Below, one piece after another: positions 44,135 through 53,450 of a stretch of DNA of 64,000 nucleotides; within the stretch, counting starts at the first letter, position 1, and each line of letters starts with the position of its first letter. Origin of the DNA: JBBATK01 sp039810585 (GTDB taxonomy: Bacteria; Bacteroidota; Ignavibacteria; Kapaibacteriales; NICIL-2); assembly GCA_039810585.1 (NCBI GenBank), contig JBDHXF010000018.1:1-64000 (forward strand), read 5' to 3'. The notes beneath the pieces were generated by a model. It was given only the letters and a program-made list of their open reading frames with translations. It did no database searches and had not been told where the DNA came from. The position numbers and the translations under genes are program-made.

Positions 44135-44180
44135 CGCTCAGATAATAAGGACTCTTGAATATACACTTCAGTATTGAGCT

Positions 44181-45473
44181 TTACAGTGCAAGGAACAGGA
44201 AGGCGCTGACAAGACCACACAGCAGCGGAACGACCAAGCGTTTGACCACATCACGGGCGGGAACTTGAGAGACGCTGGCGGCGAAGATGACGATGGCGGC
44301 GACGGGTGACATGGTGCGACCAAACGAGGCGCCGACGTCGGCTATGCAGCCCAGGTCCAATACTTGCGCTTGCTGCATTCCCTGCTGGAGCAATCCAGGC
44401 AGTACGGCCTTGGAAAAGGCGATACTTGGAGCTGTACCACTTCCGCTCACGAAAGCCATGGCCATGGTGCTGAGCGATGAGCTGAGGTAGGACCACACTC
44501 CGCCCGACGAAATACTGCGTACCAAAACATCCATCAGCTTACTCATTTTCAGGGCTTCGATGAAGCAACTGGCGGTAATAATGAGCGATATGACGTGCAC
44601 ATATCCAAAGCCCAGGCCTTCAAAGAATTCCTTGGTGAGACGCGAGATGTCCTTGCGGACAACCACCGCTGCAACGATTGTTGAGGCTAACATGGCGTGC
44701 ACGACCGGCAAACCGGAGGGATACCACTCGGCGACTTTTGGAACCAAGTGAAAACCCGGCAAAAGCACGAACAGTATGACAATAGGCAGCGGAGGCAACA
44801 GGGCTTTGAGGATCGAGATGGGCGCGTGGTGAGTCGTGTCATCCTCGTCCCCGGCTCCCATTGGAAAACTGCGAACGCTCAAGATCCAGAAGAGTAGAAC
44901 CGCGACGACAAAACCAAGTAATTCCGGCCACAGCATGTGCTGCAGAACTTGTTCAGTAGTGGCGTGTGCGTTGACTTGAACGTTCACCACATCCGGTTCG
45001 CCGGGATTGAAGAGATTGCCGCCGCCGGAACAGCCGAGAACGAGCGTAGCCGCCGCGATGAGAGGATGGAATCCGGCACCGCGCATGAGGGGGAGCAGAA
45101 TAGGACCAAGGGCCGCCGCTGAGGCTGTCTGACTCGTGATCGCCATGTTTGTGACAAATCCCACCACACATCCACCCGGAATGAGAAGCCATCGAACTCG
45201 GCGCAGAGGATGGAGCAGAAATCTGACCATTTCTTTGTCACTCCCCGTCCACCGTAACACGAACGAATAGCCCATGGCTGAGCAGATGGGACCAACCACT
45301 TGGGCATCGCCCATTCGATGAAAGAAAACATCGAAAATTGCCAGCATATTGCCGGCAAAGGCGGCAATGATACAAGCGGCGCTAAAGAGTACGAGACGAA
45401 CGTCGACACCTTTAAAAACCAGCCAGAGCGCACAGAGGCTCACAAGAACGGCTATCAGGAAAAGAACGTCCAC
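44181..45473 (-). CDS. DcuC-family C4-dicarboxylate/anion permease
   Basis: This inner-membrane carrier of about 430 residues has around twelve hydrophobic segments. Family-like signatures include MGYSFVLRWTG near the N-terminus, ITSQTASAAALGPILLPLMRGAG, NPGEPDVVNVQ, and a C-terminal half with SGSGTAPSIAFSKAVLP and DVGASFGRTMSPVAAIVIF, which repeats the same helix-break pattern. Substrate is likely a dicarboxylate such as fumarate or succinate, by family only. GTG 45473 is preceded by AGGGGA at good spacing; the longer frame to 45536 lacks a ribosome site. Confidence 0.82.
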   Translation of the reverse strand: MDVLFLIAVLVSLCALWLVFKGVDVRLVLFSAACIIAAFAGNMLAIFDVFFHRMGDAQVVGPICSAMGYSFVLRWTGSDKEMVRFLLHPLRRVRWLLIPGGCVVGFVTNMAITSQTASAAALGPILLPLMRGAGFHPLIAAATLVLGCSGGGNLFNPGEPDVVNVQVNAHATTEQVLQHMLWPELLGFVVAVLLFWILSVRSFPMGAGDEDDTTHHAPISILKALLPPLPIVILFVLLPGFHLVPKVAEWYPSGLPVVHAMLASTIVAAVVVRKDISRLTKEFFEGLGFGYVHVISLIITASCFIEALKMSKLMDVLVRSISSGGVWSYLSSSLSTMAMAFVSGSGTAPSIAFSKAVLPGLLQQGMQQAQVLDLGCIADVGASFGRTMSPVAAIVIFAASVSQVPARDVVKRLVVPLLCGLVSAFLFLAL

Positions 45474-45583
45474 GGTGTATCCCCTATCTACATTTTGAGT
45501 TACTCTGATACGGCTTTGAAAAACGGCATTCCTCAACTTAGGAAAGTCTGTTGGTTTCCCTTATGTAATTTCGAGAGATATTC

Positions 45584-48500
45584 ATGAATCAGTATCGACT
45601 TATGACCTTCCATCGCTTGTCTTCGCTTCTCACTCTCTGTTGCCTATGTTTCGTGGCATCCACCGGTATCGGCTCAGCACAAAACTCTGCACCACTGCGC
45701 TTTCAACTACCGGCCGTGAATGCCGGAAGCGTGCATGTGCCTGCGCATGAATATGTACTCGACCGCGTGAGTCCGGAGCACTACCTCAAGAATGTCATTC
45801 TGGTGAAGACTAAATCTAGTCAACACCCGGACGCGAGCTCGTTGAGTTTTCAGTCAACTGCTTGGGAACAAACATTGTCTCCCTTGGCCGTGACGTCGAT
45901 CCGCGCCCCGTTTAGCACCCAACAATCCGGCAACGCTATTCAACAGGTAGATCCGATTGGACTCGAGAGAATATTTGAGCTGCATTATGCGCTCGATATA
46001 GATGCCTATGATGCGTGCGCACTTATCGCGCAAAATCCGGATGTGGAGTATGCGGTACCGGTGTTTCGACGGACCTTTTTCGGTACCCCAAACGATGCAC
46101 AATTCTCGAGTCAGTATGCCATGGCCAAGATAAAAGCATCCCAGGCGTGGGACATCTCAACCGGCAGTAGCACGGTTGTCATTGCTGACGTGGATTCCGG
46201 TGTGGACTTCGAGCATGAGGACTTGGCTGCAAACCAGTGGTTGAACCCGGGTGAAATTGGCACCGATTCTCAAGGCAGAGACAAGCGTACGAACGGTGTT
46301 GATGATGATAAGGATGGCTACATCGACGACTATCGCGGTTGGGACTTCGTGGGAAGCATAACGACCGTGCAAGCTATGCAAGGAACGCTGAAGCCGGACA
46401 ACGATCCGAAAGTTCGAAATGCGAATATGGACGCAGAGTTGAATCACGGCACGATGACAACCGGCTGCGCCGCTGCCGTAACCAACAATAGCAAAGGTGT
46501 AGCAGGTGTTGGCTATAACTGTAAGTATTTGGCGATCAAGTGCGGTTCAGATCAATTCGGAAATGCTGTGCTAGCCGGCTATGAAGGTATCCGCTATGCT
46601 GCCATGTTAGGCGCAAAAGTGATCAACTGCAGTTGGGGTGGTGCCGGAAGTTCGCAGGCTGAACAAGATGTGATCAACTTTGCTGTATCGAAGGGAGCAC
46701 TTGTAGTGGTTGCTGCAGGAAATAACAATCTCAACTTGGCTGACAGTCTGCAATACCCTGCAAACTTTGACAATGTTCTTACCGTTGGGGCAACCGATGC
46801 CAATGATAAGAAAGCAGGCTTCTCGAATTATGGTCAGCGCGTAGACGTTTGGGCCCCGGGCGTCGGTATCCTCAGTACCCAGAGCCCAAACAAGTATGGA
46901 GCAATGGATGGTACGTCATTTTCCTGTCCCATCGTGGCGGGTCTGGCCGGACTTATTATTTCCAAACACCCGGACTGGACGCCGAAGATGGTAGCAGAAC
47001 AGATTCGAAGCACCTGCGATAATGTGATAACCACAAATCAAAGTCAACGTCCGCTGTATTACGGTCGCGTGAACGCCTATCGTGCGTTGAGTGAGAATGC
47101 AGATCTCAATACCGGCACAACGCCGGGACTCGAACTCACGAATATGTCGTTTAACGGGAAAGCCAGCGTGGATGCCACGTCGGGAGTTGCCACAACATTT
47201 ACCATTCGTAACTACTTGGGTCGTGCCGACAATGCGGTCATCACGATTACACCGGCAACGAACGTCGTCAAATTGAGCAAGACAACCTTCAATGTCACGC
47301 GTATCAATGCCACAGACACCGTGCAACTCAACTGCACGTTGTCGACGGTGGATCCGACGTATTTCCGAACCGACTCCGTCACCTGCCAAGTCGTCATGAC
47401 TTCCGGAACCTACACGCGCTACCAAAGCATTGTGATTCCGATTTCGATCAGTACTCCCAATTCGTATAGCAAGTATGCCTCTACACCGGCGCTGACATTT
47501 ACCGGCGCCTATGCAAAATCCCCTGTTACCTTCTGGGCTGTTGGAAAGAGCACATCGGGACGGAAGATGGTGATGCACGGGACGGCAATTGATTCGTCGC
47601 TCACTGATGACCTGAGCTGTATAACCGGACTGTCTACCTCGTCTGCACTGGTCGGCTCAGCACAAGCGAAAGTGTACAAGACAACGAACAGCGGCTCCCT
47701 GTGGACCAACGTCAGCGTTGCCTCCATCACCGCAAAACCCCTGAACATCAATATGACCGATGCCTCAAACGGCGTGATGCTGGGCAACCCAACCGGAGGA
47801 AAATGGAATGTAGGGATAACGAGCGATGGCGGTGCAACCTGGACCACATCGAAGGTTATTGGTTCCGCTCAAAATGGCGAAACCACACAGTACAGTGCGA
47901 TTTGTTGGTTGAATGACTACTGCTGGATTGGCACCTCAACCGGTAGAGTACTTTACAGCTTCGACCACGGAGCGACGTGGCAAATCAGCACTCTGTCCGG
48001 TGCAGGTAATTTGACTCAGCTGTGCTTCTCGTCGAAACTGGTTGGATATGCCATCAGCAGACCAACCGGTGTCGTAACCGAAGCTGCCACGATGTACATC
48101 ACCATCGACGGTGGCGTGAATTGGGCACCGTCCGGATACGTCTTTCCTGCCTCAGGATTTCATCCGGTTTACGCCTATGCCCCACCCAATTCCACCCAGT
48201 GCGCTATTGTTGGCTCGTTATCGCAAGTCGTTGTAACAACTGATACTGCACGTAGCTTTAAGCCTTTGATCAGCGAAGATGGACTCACCGCCACCAGTGG
48301 ATTCGGCTACGCCAATACCACGACGGCAACTCTGTATATCATTGGGAAAACCATCGGAAAGTTGAGCTTCCCCATCGTCAATGCCAGCGGTCAGGGCGTC
48401 CTGAATGTACAATCGACCCTGAATTTTGATTCCGTAGACGTAGGCTCGAACCAAACCAAAAGTCTGGCACTACAGAATACAGGCACTGCTTCATTGACCG

Positions 48501-49000
48501 TAAATACTTACGCCTTGAGCGCGGGAGCCAACACTACTGACAACGATTTCACTCTTTCCGGCTCGGTATCGCAAATCAATAGTGGTTCCAGTTCATCGCT
48601 CTTCGTCCAATTTGCACCTCAGGCCGTTGGTCTGCGCAGTGCCACCCTCAGCATCACCAGTACGGTGGGAAATAAGAGTGTGGCGATCAGTGGAATTGGT
48701 AGAGGGGTTTCCAATGCCGTGAACGACAATGCACTGTCGGCTAGCGACTACCTGCACGCCTACCCTCAACCGGCGACATCGCACAGCATTGTGGAGGCAA
48801 CGGTAGGCTCAGGTGAGATGATTGATCTCAATCTTGTGGACGTGCAGGGCAGAGTAGTACGGCGCATCTTTAACGGAGTCAGCCCGGACGGCTACTTCCG
48901 TGCAGAACTTCCTACCGACGACCTGGCCTCCGGTCTGTATGTTTGTGTACTGCGCAGCAGTCACGAAACAAGACGGTGCATGATTGTTGTGCAGCACTAA
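45584..49000 (+). CDS. Type IX secreted subtilisin (S8) protease with sortilin-like and choice-of-anchor domains
   Basis: A cell-surface or secreted serine protease of 1138 residues. The order is signal peptide (about 8-32), propeptide to about 170, S8 domain with Asp204 in IADVDSGVD, His288 in ELNHGT, Asn380 (oxyanion) in AAGNNN and Ser445 in DGTSFSCP. Then a region with NITSDGGATWTTS-type BNR/VPS10-like repeats follows, an Ig-like anchor domain with LNFDSVDVGSNQTKSLALQNTG, and a type IX sorting tail ending in RRCMIVVQH. All three catalytic residues are present. A Ca-like loop NGVDDDKDGYIDDYRG sits in the protease domain. The substrate is unknown. Confidence 0.9.
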   Translation: MNQYRLMTFHRLSSLLTLCCLCFVASTGIGSAQNSAPLRFQLPAVNAGSVHVPAHEYVLDRVSPEHYLKNVILVKTKSSQHPDASSLSFQSTAWEQTLSPLAVTSIRAPFSTQQSGNAIQQVDPIGLERIFELHYALDIDAYDACALIAQNPDVEYAVPVFRRTFFGTPNDAQFSSQYAMAKIKASQAWDISTGSSTVVIADVDSGVDFEHEDLAANQWLNPGEIGTDSQGRDKRTNGVDDDKDGYIDDYRGWDFVGSITTVQAMQGTLKPDNDPKVRNANMDAELNHGTMTTGCAAAVTNNSKGVAGVGYNCKYLAIKCGSDQFGNAVLAGYEGIRYAAMLGAKVINCSWGGAGSSQAEQDVINFAVSKGALVVVAAGNNNLNLADSLQYPANFDNVLTVGATDANDKKAGFSNYGQRVDVWAPGVGILSTQSPNKYGAMDGTSFSCPIVAGLAGLIISKHPDWTPKMVAEQIRSTCDNVITTNQSQRPLYYGRVNAYRALSENADLNTGTTPGLELTNMSFNGKASVDATSGVATTFTIRNYLGRADNAVITITPATNVVKLSKTTFNVTRINATDTVQLNCTLSTVDPTYFRTDSVTCQVVMTSGTYTRYQSIVIPISISTPNSYSKYASTPALTFTGAYAKSPVTFWAVGKSTSGRKMVMHGTAIDSSLTDDLSCITGLSTSSALVGSAQAKVYKTTNSGSLWTNVSVASITAKPLNINMTDASNGVMLGNPTGGKWNVGITSDGGATWTTSKVIGSAQNGETTQYSAICWLNDYCWIGTSTGRVLYSFDHGATWQISTLSGAGNLTQLCFSSKLVGYAISRPTGVVTEAATMYITIDGGVNWAPSGYVFPASGFHPVYAYAPPNSTQCAIVGSLSQVVVTTDTARSFKPLISEDGLTATSGFGYANTTTATLYIIGKTIGKLSFPIVNASGQGVLNVQSTLNFDSVDVGSNQTKSLALQNTGTASLTVNTYALSAGANTTDNDFTLSGSVSQINSGSSSSLFVQFAPQAVGLRSATLSITSTVGNKSVAISGIGRGVSNAVNDNALSASDYLHAYPQPATSHSIVEATVGSGEMIDLNLVDVQGRVVRRIFNGVSPDGYFRAELPTDDLASGLYVCVLRSSHETRRCMIVVQH

Positions 49001-49027
49001 CTAGTGCCACATCATGAGGAGGTCTCT

Positions 49028-49507
49028 ATGCCAAAGTTTGCAGTAGAGAGCAACGGACGTATTGAGAAAACTGCCATTTATTACAACGGTGAGCAACTAG
49101 CCGGCGTTAAGGAGCTTTTCCTAAATCTGACGGAAGACGGAACCTTCGACGCTGTGCTCCAATATCAAGGCACCGATGGTGCTTTGCACTCGAAGCAGAT
49201 CTTCACCGACCACTTCGATAATGTTAAAACGATGCGACCCTCTTTTACCGAAGAAGAGGCGCAACAACTGCAGTTACTGAGCGTAGAGAGCAGCGGTGAA
49301 ATTGATAGTACAGAGGTCACCGTCAACAATCAACCTTTAGACGGAATCACCTCCTTAATCGTCCATATCAAAGCGCCCGAAAAGCTTGATAGTGGCGGCC
49401 TGCGAAACATCTTTAGCTCGAAGAAAATACCGGAGTACACGGATTTCAAGGCTGAGATTACCTTTCGCAACGAAGATGGATCACTCAGTACTGAAAACGT
49501 CTTTTAA
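49028..49507 (+). CDS. Uncharacterised protein with two internal repeats
   Basis: The family was not recognised. The 159-residue soluble product is duplicated: FAVESNGRIEKTAIYYNGEQ in the first half corresponds to LSVESSGEIDSTEVTVNNQP in the second, each followed by an LxGVxxLxxxI strand (GVKELFLNLTEDG; GITSLIVHIKAPE) and a final beta strand (TFDAVLQYQ; DFKAEITFRN). This suggests two copies of a small beta domain. A perfect GAGGAGG precedes ATG 49028; an upstream ATG 49004 lacks one. Only one base separates its stop from the next gene, so they form an operon. Confidence 0.75.
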   Translation: MPKFAVESNGRIEKTAIYYNGEQLAGVKELFLNLTEDGTFDAVLQYQGTDGALHSKQIFTDHFDNVKTMRPSFTEEEAQQLQLLSVESSGEIDSTEVTVNNQPLDGITSLIVHIKAPEKLDSGGLRNIFSSKKIPEYTDFKAEITFRNEDGSLSTENVF

Positions 49508-49508
49508 C

Positions 49509-50234
49509 ATGAAAGCGCATCGCATCTCTTCCCTTCGATCGTTTGCACTTCTGCTGTGCAGCGTGTTTGTTCTTAGCATTCTCAGCGGTTCCTTTGAGGA
49601 CGCGTTCGCTCGAGGCTCCTTCGGCGGGTCACGTGGAAGCTCAAGGGGCGGCGGCGGCTCCTTTGGTGGCTCACGAGGCGGCGGTAGCTCCTTTGGAAGT
49701 TCACGCGGAAGCTCGCGCGGTAGTGGCGGTTCATTTGGTGGTTCACGAAGTTACTCGACGCCTAGTCCGAACGTCCCCCGCTCCACCCCGTCGTTTGGTT
49801 CGTCGCGTGGCAGCGCAATTGCCCGTGGCGCTCAGATTGGAAGCGGATTAGAGTATCAAAGGTCATACGGTGTTCCTCGTCGACAAGAGACGACCCCCTA
49901 CACCGGTTCCGATGGCGTATCGCGTAATTACATTTTCAATAGTTATGGCGGCTATGGCGACGGCTTGATGACCGGTTATGCACTGGGACGGACGAGTTGG
50001 TGGTGGTACACTCCATTCCATCCGGCTTTCTACTACTCAAGTCCCTCTTATTACGTGCGCCCCGATGGGGCTGTTGAGTACTATCCCCCCACCGTGAGTT
50101 ACGGAACAATTTTCTTCGTAGTGATGATGGTTGGTGTGGGTGGCTTTATCATCTACGTTGTCGTTCGTTCACGGCGGCGTTCTCCGAACGATTACACACC
50201 ACCGGGCGACATGTCGCAGTCGTCCTTTGGCTAA
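49509..50234 (+). CDS. Gly/Ser-rich exported membrane protein
   Basis: The family was not recognised. The 241-residue product has a hydrophobic signal segment (SFALLLCSVFVLSILSG), then a Ser/Gly/Arg/Phe repeat region (about 35-105) with units such as SFGGSRG and SSRG, an aromatic stretch (RTSWWWYTPFHPAFYYSSPSYY, about 161-182), a transmembrane helix (IFFVVMMVGVGGFIIYVVV, about 201-219) and a short Arg-rich tail. The repeat would be low-complexity and extracytoplasmic. It is directly coupled to the duplicated protein upstream and followed by a strong terminator. Confidence 0.75.
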   Translation: MKAHRISSLRSFALLLCSVFVLSILSGSFEDAFARGSFGGSRGSSRGGGGSFGGSRGGGSSFGSSRGSSRGSGGSFGGSRSYSTPSPNVPRSTPSFGSSRGSAIARGAQIGSGLEYQRSYGVPRRQETTPYTGSDGVSRNYIFNSYGGYGDGLMTGYALGRTSWWWYTPFHPAFYYSSPSYYVRPDGAVEYYPPTVSYGTIFFVVMMVGVGGFIIYVVVRSRRRSPNDYTPPGDMSQSSFG

Positions 50235-50276
50235 TACTCTTGCGCCATGGCGTGGTGTCATGCAACGCTGAATTAA

Positions 50277-50321
50277 AAAAAAACGGCCCGTGCTTATTGG
50301 TAGCACGAGCCGTTTTTTTTA
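50277..50321. terminator. Strong bidirectional terminator
   Basis: ACGGCCCGTGCT and AGCACGAGCCGT pair with one mismatch around TATTGGT. A-rich sequence precedes and a run of eight T follows, so it works for both the plus-strand Gly-rich gene and the convergent BNR-protein gene. Confidence 0.9.
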
Positions 50322-50361
50322 TGCCGAATATGAGTGGCTGAGAGCGGTGCGCCACGACGGA

Positions 50362-53253
50362 TTAATGCACGACCACCAGCTGATGCCTCACAAAGCTCTT
50401 GGAGAATTGGAACTCGAGTTGGTACACACCGCTTGGCCAGTCCCCGCAGGTTATACTTTGAACATCCGCAGAGTGCAGTGTTTGCTGATACATAGTATGA
50501 CCGAGAATGTCAACAACTCGTAACGCGCAGGGCGCGTCCGAACGAAGAAGAACCGACTGCGAACAGGGATTGGGATACACCAGCGTTGTAGGAAGCTCGT
50601 CGTCCTTCACCTCCACCGCCACGGATTGAATACCAAGATCGTCAATGTACCACCCATCGGCATTGGTGCCAATGTTGGATTTGAACCGTAGTCGCAGAGC
50701 CACGCGCGCTCCGCTTGGACAATGGTATTGCAGAGCTTCGGCTTTCCAGTCTGCTGCGTTGAGACTGTTGTCAGCCCACGCATCAAAGTCTGTGCGATTG
50801 AACGCTCCAAGAATTGACACCACACTATCATTATCGTTCTGATCCATAATGACCGACTCGACAAAAGCGGTATCGGTTTTGTCCACGATGGCAGCATGCC
50901 GGAAGCTGACGATATAATCTCGATTGTCATTGCCGGCAAGAGGAAACAGAGTGAGCGTATCGCGTGCAAGCGACGGATAGTTTTGGTGTGGTGACTCGGT
51001 AAGACTCTGCGGAGCAGAGTATGAAAACTCAGACGTCTGTGCCCACGTTCCTCGATTCCTATACTTGTACATCACGAAGCGTTCAAACGAATCTTTCCAT
51101 TCCGTTCCGACAGGTCCTATAAATCGCTCTACGTCGGGGGATCTCTCGCTTTCGTTCCCAAGGGCATCCAGCACCGACACTGCGTAGCGATAGTATCCGA
51201 GTTCCGAAATCGGACTCAGTTCATCCACCACTTTGGCCGTATCACTTGTCTGAAGATCATACTCTGCCACTTGCACCGAATCACGATACACACGAAGTTT
51301 CGACAGGTTAACCAAGGGGTTCACCGAATCTGCTCTCATATTGGGTATGTGCACACGCAGCATAGCCTGGGTCGTGTCGTTGAGCACCGACAGAAGTAAA
51401 GGGACCATTGGTTGCTTCGCCCCGCCGGCATAGCCAATAACAGAACGGGGCACCGAAGAATCAGCATTGGGATCGGCAACCACCACGATCGTGTATTCGT
51501 GCGCTGTGTAAGGTTGCAAGGTCGTATCGCGATAACTATTCACGCTCCCAGCCAGCGTCTGCACCAACACGCTATCTTTATAGAAGCGTTGCGTAAACGC
51601 ACTTGGCGCAAGGGCTTCGCCAAATACGCGTTTAGTGGGCGGAGTCCACGACAACTCAATGGTGTGAGGCTCCAAGGGAAGGGTCGTAGCCCGCAAGTTC
51701 GACACAGGCATAGGCGCATTGATATTTACCACGGCCGTGTACACGTCATCATCAGCAGCATTGGGATAGGTGTTTCGCATGTCCACATGCGATGGATACA
51801 CTTTGCCATTAATAAAGGCGCAACCGCTGTAATCTCCGGCGAATACTCCACTGAGGGATCCACCGGCAAAGGGGTTGCGGCGAATGTCGAAGGCAACATC
51901 GTCTACCGCGCGATCTGTCCACGTGCTTCCTCCGTCTCGTGAAATACTGACGTAGCACCGCGAGAGCTTATTTGCGGCATCGTCACGGCTATCCAGATAC
52001 ATTACCGCTAAGTCGCCATTGGTGCCGTCGAGCGCCATCCATTGCCAATACTGATCGTTGGTGGTGTCGCTGTGTACAATCACCGGTGTGCTCCAAGTGG
52101 CGCCTTCGTCAGTGGATCGAGAGAAATAGATATTAGGACTAGGGTCTGCAGCCCAGGTTAGGTACAACCAACCACGACGAGAGGAGTTGGTGGTATCAAC
52201 GACGAGAGAAGGATAGGACTCGACGCGTGTGCCGCCTTTCAAGGTGTGGTTGTATTGCGAGCCCATGTTTTTCGTCACCCCCAGCCAGCGGTAGTCACGA
52301 ATCAAGCGTGGAATGCCCCAGGTTTTGCCTCCGTCGTTGGATTGATTGAAGCCAATGTTGTGCAGAGGACCATAGTTCCAGGCAACATACACTTGACCAT
52401 TGGGACCGGTAGCGGCTATGGGGAAGCTCTGACCAAAAGTCGTATCGAGCGACTTACCGGTGAGCACTTCACTAATGCGCATTGGTGTTGACCAGGTCTG
52501 ACCGTGGTCGTCCGAACTGGTGACCACAATCTGCGTTGAGGAGTCCTTGTCAATCACACGCTTCCACGGGATGTAGAGGCGACCGTGGTATGGCGAGGCC
52601 GCAGCATTGTCGATGCTGATACAGTATTTGTCTTCAAATGCAGAGTCGTTCGTCATCGTGCCTTGGTGCAGAATGACCGGGTGATGCTTGTTCCATGTTT
52701 GGCCGTTGTCGGTACTGACGGCAATGAACACTGCATTCTCTCCGCTGGCGCGTTTTGCATCAAAACCTCCATAAACCAAATAGGCACGGCCAGCAAAATC
52801 CCAGGCAACACTGGGATCGTTTCCGACAACGAAGTTGAGACCCGCGGGCTTGCCAAGATTGATGTTCTTCCAGGAGTGACCGCCATCACTCGACACGTAC
52901 ACCCACGCAGATTGGCCATCACGATAGTCCACGGCGGAGGCAATAAGGTATCTTGGGTCGAGGGGGTTAGCCGCAATGGACGACTCATTTTGCATCGGCG
53001 AATTGTCCGTCTCGTCCTCTATCAGATTCTCGTTCTCAAAGTCTGATGCTGCCGTAACCAGCACTTCTTTTGGGAATCCCTCGCCCAGCGGAAGCGTCAT
53101 GTGTTGAGGGAGCGATGGTCGCGAGGCTTCCATCAAGCGTTCAAGCGAGCTATGTTCATGATCCTGTGAAGCTGCTCGCAGATTGCTAGAGCAGAAATAA
53201 AGCAGCCCCAAAGCGAATAAGCACGTCCTCAGAAAAGCAGATCGGACTCTCAT
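50362..53253 (-). CDS. Type IX secreted BNR/sialidase-like repeat protein
   Basis: A surface protein of about 963 residues from ATG 53253. A signal segment (FLRTCLFALGLLYFCSSNLRA) leads into a beta-propeller with at least six Asp-box motifs (SSDGGHSWKN, STDNGQTWNK, SDDHGQTWST, SNDGGKTWG, STDEGATWST, SRDGGSTWTD), as in sialidases and sortilin-like proteins. Then come fibronectin III-like domains, a MAM-like domain near residues 760-880, and a type IX sorting tail with VYPNPCSQSVLL ending HQLVVVH. Sialidase activity is not shown: I cannot see the catalytic Arg triad and Tyr clearly. The longer frame to 53439 adds a non-signal N-terminus. Confidence 0.85.
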   Translation of the reverse strand: MRVRSAFLRTCLFALGLLYFCSSNLRAASQDHEHSSLERLMEASRPSLPQHMTLPLGEGFPKEVLVTAASDFENENLIEDETDNSPMQNESSIAANPLDPRYLIASAVDYRDGQSAWVYVSSDGGHSWKNINLGKPAGLNFVVGNDPSVAWDFAGRAYLVYGGFDAKRASGENAVFIAVSTDNGQTWNKHHPVILHQGTMTNDSAFEDKYCISIDNAAASPYHGRLYIPWKRVIDKDSSTQIVVTSSDDHGQTWSTPMRISEVLTGKSLDTTFGQSFPIAATGPNGQVYVAWNYGPLHNIGFNQSNDGGKTWGIPRLIRDYRWLGVTKNMGSQYNHTLKGGTRVESYPSLVVDTTNSSRRGWLYLTWAADPSPNIYFSRSTDEGATWSTPVIVHSDTTNDQYWQWMALDGTNGDLAVMYLDSRDDAANKLSRCYVSISRDGGSTWTDRAVDDVAFDIRRNPFAGGSLSGVFAGDYSGCAFINGKVYPSHVDMRNTYPNAADDDVYTAVVNINAPMPVSNLRATTLPLEPHTIELSWTPPTKRVFGEALAPSAFTQRFYKDSVLVQTLAGSVNSYRDTTLQPYTAHEYTIVVVADPNADSSVPRSVIGYAGGAKQPMVPLLLSVLNDTTQAMLRVHIPNMRADSVNPLVNLSKLRVYRDSVQVAEYDLQTSDTAKVVDELSPISELGYYRYAVSVLDALGNESERSPDVERFIGPVGTEWKDSFERFVMYKYRNRGTWAQTSEFSYSAPQSLTESPHQNYPSLARDTLTLFPLAGNDNRDYIVSFRHAAIVDKTDTAFVESVIMDQNDNDSVVSILGAFNRTDFDAWADNSLNAADWKAEALQYHCPSGARVALRLRFKSNIGTNADGWYIDDLGIQSVAVEVKDDELPTTLVYPNPCSQSVLLRSDAPCALRVVDILGHTMYQQTLHSADVQSITCGDWPSGVYQLEFQFSKSFVRHQLVVVH

Positions 53254-53450
53254 GCGATAGTATCCCCGGTTGTTTTCGAATATGGGCAATGGCAACACAT
53301 TGAATGAGTTGCAAGCTACAAATGGGGCGCGTTTCATACTACCCGACGCGCTATTCCATGAAGCGTCCGTGGCGAGCTTGATTTCTGCCCGATAAAGTCT
53401 TTTCCGCACTATTTTTGTCGTCCGTACTGTGCGAAACACCGCGTTGACTC

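Larger units (their letters stand above)
43503..44180. other. Gene-poor stretch carrying an IS remnant
   Basis: About 680 bp with a transposase remnant (43863-44045) and a perfect small hairpin (44118-44134). Otherwise I see no supported gene. It looks richer in A/T than the neighbouring housekeeping genes. Confidence 0.5.

Noticed and set aside
46916..47578. 220-codon minus-strand frame
   Set aside because: It is antisense to the subtilisin gene, whose catalytic motifs fix the coding strand.
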